A stretch of 64,000 nucleotides of DNA from Natronospira elongata (GTDB taxonomy: Bacteria > Pseudomonadota > Gammaproteobacteria > Natronospirales > Natronospiraceae): the NCBI RefSeq assembly GCF_034931365.1, contig NZ_JAYGII010000001.1, forward strand, positions 62,001 through 126,000. The letters run 5' to 3'. The translations under genes were made by a program, and so were the position numbers. Below are positions 59,663 through 64,000 of this stretch, piece after piece; the stretch's first letter is position 1, and every line of letters begins with the position of its first letter. The notes under the pieces were generated by a model that saw nothing but the letters and a program-made list of their open reading frames with translations, was not told where the DNA came from and did no database searches.

Positions 59663-60462
59663 CGTCCCCGCCCCCGAAATTCATCCATGCTGCGAGTGAT
59701 GCCCAGCAGGCGCATCAGGGCATCGAAAACCGGTACCGGCAGCAAGCGAGCAGGCCAGGCTGTATACACCAGCCAGGGCATGATGAGCCGACTTCGATTG
59801 CGCTGGATTGCCTTCAACGTTCGTCGAACGACCTGTTCCGGTTTTAGAATGGGCAACAGCCAGCGCCAGCGTGTCTTGACGCCGGCGAACATGCCCGTAT
59901 CCACATAGAAAGGACAGACCACCGTGGTCCGAACCCGACTGCCCCGGTGTTTGAGTTCAAGCCGCAGAGCGTCATCGAAACCCATGGCTGCCCATTTGCT
60001 GGCCGAGTAATCCACCAGGCGAGCCGTGCCCACAATGCCGGCGGCGGAAGCGATGGTCACCACATGGCCGTGATCCCGTTCCAGCATGGCGGGGAGAAAA
60101 ACCCGGCTGAGGTGGATCGGCGCAAGGGCATTGACCCGAAAGGTGCGCTCGATACTGGCGGGATCGGACTGTTCCAGATGCTGGCCGCCCACGATGCCGG
60201 CATTGTTGATCAGGATATCCACCGGACCGATGGTTTCCAGTACCTCGGCGGCCAACTGCTCAATGGCAGAGACATCGCTCAGGTCGCAGACCCGTCCGTG
60301 GAACCCTTCGCCAAGCTCCTTGCCCAGCTCATCCAGCCCGGCCTGATCTCTGTCCACACCGATGATCTGTGCCCCCTGATCAGCGAGGGCCAGGCAAAGG
60401 CCCCGCCCGATGCCACTGGCTGCGCCGGTAACCAGGGCCAGCGAACCCCGTATCTGTGTCAT
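59659..60462 (-). CDS. SDR16C-like short-chain dehydrogenase
   Basis: The 267-residue NAD(P)-dependent oxidoreductase has TGAASGIGRGL (cofactor), NNAGIV and the catalytic S-Y-K set (Ser in TIASAAG, YSASK). The C-terminal part FYVDTGMFAGVKTRWRWLLP and LKPEQVVRR is characteristic of SDR16C/HSD17B11-like enzymes, which oxidise retinoid, steroid or lipid alcohols, and continues into a hydrophobic, probably membrane-binding segment. It is the first gene of the SDR-ALDH-lipoprotein operon. Confidence 0.88.
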   Translation of the reverse strand: MTQIRGSLALVTGAASGIGRGLCLALADQGAQIIGVDRDQAGLDELGKELGEGFHGRVCDLSDVSAIEQLAAEVLETIGPVDILINNAGIVGGQHLEQSDPASIERTFRVNALAPIHLSRVFLPAMLERDHGHVVTIASAAGIVGTARLVDYSASKWAAMGFDDALRLELKHRGSRVRTTVVCPFYVDTGMFAGVKTRWRWLLPILKPEQVVRRTLKAIQRNRSRLIMPWLVYTAWPARLLPVPVFDALMRLLGITRSMDEFRGRGR

Positions 60463-60539
60463 GTTTTCAATATCCTCCTGGGCAGTGGCCGTCTCGGTCA
60501 GACTTGCTCAAGGTTAATGCAAAATGGTTGTCCAGATGC

Positions 60540-60572
60540 AAAAAAGCCGGGCAATCCGTGGATTGCCCGGCT
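60540..60572 (-). terminator. intrinsic terminator after ppsA
   Basis: AGCCGGGCAATCC (60545-60557) pairs with GGATTGCCCGGCT (60560-60572). On the minus strand the stem is followed by a run of T residues (complement of the A run 60540-60545). It lies 27 bases past the ppsA stop. Confidence 0.92.
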
Positions 60573-60598
60573 GAAGGCCTGCTGAGCATGGCGGCTGT

Positions 60599-62971
60599 TC
60601 AGTCTTCCAGCGACTGTCCAGCAAGGTGCAGCCAGGTCTCGATCACGGTATCCGGATTCAGGGAAACCGACTCGATTCCCTGATCCAGCAGCCATTGCGC
60701 CAGGTCCGGGTGATCCGAGGGCCCCTGACCACAGATACCGATGTACTTGCCCTGGTCCCGGCAGGCCTTGATGGCCATGGACAGGAGCTGCTTCACTGCC
60801 GCATCCCGCTCGTCGAAAAGGTGAGCGATCAGGCCGGAGTCCCGGTCCAGACCCAGGGTCAGCTGGGTCAGGTCGTTGGACCCAATGGAAAAGCCATCAA
60901 AGTACTCCAGGAACTGGTCTGCCAACAGGGCATTGGAGGGCAGCTCACACATCATGATGAGTTTCAGGCCGTTCTCACCTCGCTTGAGGCCATGCCCTTC
61001 AAGCAGCTCGGTCACCTGGCGGGCTTCGTCCACCGTGCGCACGAATGGGATCATGATCTGGACATTTTCCAGGCCCATGTCCTCCCGGACCTTCTTCAGA
61101 GCGGCCACTTCCAGTTCGAAGCAATCCCGGAAGTCATCCGAGATATAGCGAGAGGCGCCGCGGAAGCCCAGCATGGGGTTTTCTTCATCCGGCTCGTACT
61201 GGCTGCCACCCACCAGGTTGGCATACTCGTTGGACTTGAAGTCCGACATCCGCACAATGACCGGTTCCGGTGCGAAGGCGGCCGCCAGCGTGGAAATGCC
61301 CTCGGCCAGCTTGTCGATGTAGAACTGGACCGGGTTGGCATAGCCGGCGGTGAACTCCCGGATGGTGTCCTTCAGGGATTCTTCCTGGCTGTCAAAATTC
61401 AGCAATGCCTTGGGGTGAACACCAATCATGCGATTGATGATGAACTCCAGCCTTGCCAGACCAATGCCCTTGTGAGGGATATTGGAGAAGTCAAAGGCCC
61501 GGTCAGGGTTGCCCACATTCATCATGATCTTGAGAGGAATCTCGGGCATGGATTCAAGGCTGATTTCCTTGCGCTCGAAATCCAGCTCTCCATCGTAAAT
61601 GTAGCCGGTATCCCCTTCGGCACAGGAGATGGTGACACCCTTGCCATCGCTGATACTGCGAGTGGCGTCACCGCAGCCGACCACCGCGGGGATGCCCAGC
61701 TCACGGGCAATGATTGCGGCATGGCAGGTTCGGCCACCGCGATTGGTGACGATGGCCGCCGCCCGCTTCATGATCGGCTCCCAGTCGGGGTCGGTCATGT
61801 CAGTGACCAGTACATCACCAGGTTGGACCTTGTTCATTTCGCCCAGGTCGGACACCACACGGGCCTTGCCGGCACCGATACGCTGGCCAATGGCGCGACC
61901 TTCACAGACCACCTGGGACTGTTCCTTGAGAACATAGCGTTCAATGGACTGGCCGGCCCGGCTTTTCACGGTTTCCGGGCGAGCCTGAAGGATATAGATC
62001 TTGCCGGTTTCCCCGTCCTTGCCCCATTCAATATCCATGGGGCGCTGATAATGCTTTTCGATGGTTACGGCCTGGCGAGCCAACTCAGCGATGTCTTCGT
62101 CGCTGAGGCAGAAACGCTTGCGCTCCTCTTCAGCCACTTCCACGGTCCGCACCGACTTGCCGCTGGCCGACTCCTCGCCGTAGACCATTTTTTCCAGCTT
62201 GGTGCCCATGGTCCGGCGCAGGATGGGATCCCGGCCCTGCTCCAGAGCCGGCTTGTAGACGTAGTATTCATCCGGGTTGACGGCACCCTGGACGACCATC
62301 TCACCCAGGCCATAGGAAGCGGTAATGAAGACCACGTCGGGGAAGCCGGACTCGGTATCCAGGGTGAAGGTCACGCCACTGGCGCCCAGGTCCGAGCGCA
62401 CCATGCGCTGGATACCTGCTGACAGGGCCACTTCCTCGTGCCGGAAGCCATGATGCACGCGGTAGGTGATGGCCCGGTCGTTGAACAGGGAGGCAAAGAC
62501 CTCCTTGAGGGCGATCAGGACATTGTCAATGCCGCGAATGTTGAGGAAGGTTTCCTGTTGGCCGGCGAAGGAGGCGTCCGGCAGGTCCTCCGCAGTGGCG
62601 GAGGAGCGGACGGCGACGGTGGCATCCTGGCCGTCAACGGCCATCTCCGCATAGGCCTGGCGTACGGCTTCCTCAAGGGCAGGCGGGAAGGGCAGTTCCA
62701 TCACCCACTGGCGGATCTGAGCGCCCACCCGGGTCAGGGCCTCCACGTCATCGGTGTCCAGATCCGACAGGGCCTGGTTGATTCGGTCCGCCAGGCCATC
62801 ATGCTGGAGAAACTCACGATAGGCGTCGGCAGTGGTGGCAAAGCCCCCGGGGACCGACACCCCCAGGTCCGACAGCCCGCTGATCATTTCACCCAGGGAG
62901 GCATTCTTGCCGCCCACCCGTTCCACATCGCCCATGCCGAGCGTCTCGAGACCGACTACGTACTCGTTCAC
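60599..62971 (-). CDS. ppsA: phosphoenolpyruvate synthase PpsA
   Basis: PpsA converts pyruvate and ATP to PEP, AMP and phosphate for gluconeogenesis. The 790-residue protein has the N-terminal ATP-grasp domain (GGKNASLGEMI, VRSSATAEDLPDASFAGQQE), the swivelling phospho-His domain (NRGGRTCHAAIIARELGIPA) and the C-terminal TIM barrel (FSIGSNDLTQLTLGLDRDSG and GICGQGPSDHPD). It is divergent from its regulator ppsR and closed by a terminator. Confidence 0.97.
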   Translation of the reverse strand: MNEYVVGLETLGMGDVERVGGKNASLGEMISGLSDLGVSVPGGFATTADAYREFLQHDGLADRINQALSDLDTDDVEALTRVGAQIRQWVMELPFPPALEEAVRQAYAEMAVDGQDATVAVRSSATAEDLPDASFAGQQETFLNIRGIDNVLIALKEVFASLFNDRAITYRVHHGFRHEEVALSAGIQRMVRSDLGASGVTFTLDTESGFPDVVFITASYGLGEMVVQGAVNPDEYYVYKPALEQGRDPILRRTMGTKLEKMVYGEESASGKSVRTVEVAEEERKRFCLSDEDIAELARQAVTIEKHYQRPMDIEWGKDGETGKIYILQARPETVKSRAGQSIERYVLKEQSQVVCEGRAIGQRIGAGKARVVSDLGEMNKVQPGDVLVTDMTDPDWEPIMKRAAAIVTNRGGRTCHAAIIARELGIPAVVGCGDATRSISDGKGVTISCAEGDTGYIYDGELDFERKEISLESMPEIPLKIMMNVGNPDRAFDFSNIPHKGIGLARLEFIINRMIGVHPKALLNFDSQEESLKDTIREFTAGYANPVQFYIDKLAEGISTLAAAFAPEPVIVRMSDFKSNEYANLVGGSQYEPDEENPMLGFRGASRYISDDFRDCFELEVAALKKVREDMGLENVQIMIPFVRTVDEARQVTELLEGHGLKRGENGLKLIMMCELPSNALLADQFLEYFDGFSIGSNDLTQLTLGLDRDSGLIAHLFDERDAAVKQLLSMAIKACRDQGKYIGICGQGPSDHPDLAQWLLDQGIESVSLNPDTVIETWLHLAGQSLED

Positions 62972-63184
62972 TGGTCCTGATCCCCTTGTCTAGAGATGCA
63001 TTTGCTGGAAGACTGGCCGCTTCCAGGGAGGTGGTCGCCCATGGCGGCGCCGAGCGGGCGACGGGCCCGGCGCGGCCCTGGGCAGCGCCGAAGCTCCTGT
63101 TGTCCCGCCGAATTATCCCCGAAATCAACGCATAATGACACCGGTGGGGCCGGGGCCGCGCCGATTCGCGAGGAGAATATCATC

Positions 63185-64000
63185 GTGAGTGACCAAGCCG
63201 ACAAGCCACGGCGGACCGTGTTCTTCGTGTCCGATCGCACCGGGATTACCGCTGAAACCCTGGGCCACAGCCTGTTGACCCAGTTCGACGGTATCGAATT
63301 TCGGCCAGTGACTGTGCCATTTATCGGTACCAAAGACAAGGCAGAGTCGGCGGCTCGCCGCATCAATGAAGCGGCCCGGGAGGAGGGCGCACGGCCGCTG
63401 GTTTTCAGTACCCTGATCACCGATGAGTGCCGGGCGATTGTCAAGGCCGCGGACGGCATGTACCTGGACTTCTTCGACGCCTTCATCGGGCCCCTGGAGA
63501 AGGAGCTGGGGCTGACCTCATCCCATGCCGCCGGCCGTGCCCACGGGGTGTTCGATGCCGAAACCTATACCCGTCGCATTGATGCCATGAACTACGCCCT
63601 GGCCAATGATGATGGCATCACCACCCGGCACTACGATCGAGCGGAGGTCATCCTGGTGGGGGTTTCCCGTTCCGGCAAGACCCCCACCTGCCTCTATCTC
63701 GCCCTTCACTATGGCGTTTACGCCGCCAATTACCCCCTGACCGAGGATGATCTGGAGGATGGCAAGCTGCCGCCGGGGCTTGACCAGCACCGCAAGAAAT
63801 TGTTCGGACTCACCATTGATCCCTCCCGCCTGCAGGATATACGCCAGGAGCGGCGCCCCGACAGCCGCTATGCCTCCATTCGCCAGGTCAACTACGAGGT
63901 GCGAGAAGCAGAAGTGCTTTTTCGCCGATACGGCGTTCCCTTCCTGAATACCACCACCTCCTCGGTGGAGGAGATTGCCACCACGGTGCTGCATAGCGCT
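63185..64000 (+). CDS. ppsR: PEP synthase regulatory kinase/pyrophosphorylase PpsR (3' end cut)
   Basis: PpsR switches PpsA off and on by ADP-dependent phosphorylation and Pi-dependent dephosphorylation. GTG 63185 follows GAGGAG by nine bases. The N terminus reads VFFVSDRTGITAETLGHSLL and the P-loop is GVSRSGKTPTCLYLA. The frame is open to the last base, giving 272 residues, so only a few C-terminal residues should be missing beyond the window edge. The 213-base gap to ppsA must hold both promoters; I could not place either. Confidence 0.95.
   Translation, partial: MSDQADKPRRTVFFVSDRTGITAETLGHSLLTQFDGIEFRPVTVPFIGTKDKAESAARRINEAAREEGARPLVFSTLITDECRAIVKAADGMYLDFFDAFIGPLEKELGLTSSHAAGRAHGVFDAETYTRRIDAMNYALANDDGITTRHYDRAEVILVGVSRSGKTPTCLYLALHYGVYAANYPLTEDDLEDGKLPPGLDQHRKKLFGLTIDPSRLQDIRQERRPDSRYASIRQVNYEVREAEVLFRRYGVPFLNTTTSSVEEIATTVLHSA

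Noticed and set aside
60626..62422. 598-codon plus-strand reading frame opposite ppsA
   Set aside because: It is a shadow of the conserved ppsA gene, with biased His/Gly-rich composition and no domain signature.

Overview
The window is a continuous, gene-dense stretch of a GC-rich gammaproteobacterial chromosome. The gene families, the conserved neighbourhoods (gcvR-bcp beside dapA; ffs-dnaX-ybaB-recR; divergent ppsA/ppsR; a pseudomonad/vibrio-style flagellar and chemotaxis locus) and the many Asp/Glu-rich proteins suggest a motile, probably halophilic or haloalkaliphilic member of the Chromatiales/Ectothiorhodospirales area. That placement is inference from gene content. I see no transposase, prophage or CRISPR array.

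Bases 1-20760 are a flagellar/chemotaxis superoperon on the plus strand: fliLMNOPQR-flhB-flhA-flhF-flhG-fliA-cheY-cheZ-cheA-motC-motD-parC-parP-cheW, then a small charged protein and a DUF2802 protein. A textbook sigma-54 promoter lies in front of fliL. Facing it on the minus strand is a two-gene unit: a FliK-like hook-length protein and a free-standing FlhB C-terminal-domain protein. Bases 20570-25960 hold a second chemotaxis unit, cheW-mcp-cheR-cheD-cheB, behind a second near-consensus sigma-54 promoter. cheB, often found next to cheA, is here instead.

Bases 26000-31000 carry class I fructose-bisphosphate aldolase (closed by a strong terminator), then the outer-membrane lipid asymmetry system mlaFEDCB with mlaA convergent to it. 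Bases 31100-43440 hold envelope and housekeeping genes: a secreted M14 peptidase, a BepA-like M48 peptidase with TPRs, a FadL porin, a PerM-type permease, PIN-PhoH, Bcp, GcvR, DapA (behind a long, potentially structured leader) and an AlgE-like barrel where BamC often sits.

Bases 43440-47870 contain tRNA-Ser(GGA) with a 184-bp-offset duplication of its 3' end, the 4.5S SRP RNA, dnaX, ybaB, recR, a HIT protein and a VanY-like peptidase. Bases 47870-54320 hold rsgA, orn, a DUF938 methyltransferase, a PLP dehydratase, an AlkB-type membrane hydroxylase, a DUF2147 protein and a GNAT-nitrilase fusion.

Bases 54379-60462 (minus strand) form an SDR-aldehyde dehydrogenase-lipoprotein operon followed by a large TPR hybrid histidine kinase. 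The right end has ppsA and, divergently, ppsR, which is cut a few codons short by the window edge.

The observations most worth following up are: tandem CheY-docking-like peptides in CheA in place of a recognisable P2 domain; the tRNA-Ser 3'-end repeat unit, similar in design to the E. coli tyrT/rtT repeats; the separate FlhB-C/FliK pair; the dapA leader; and the SDR/ALDH operon near AlkB and FadL.
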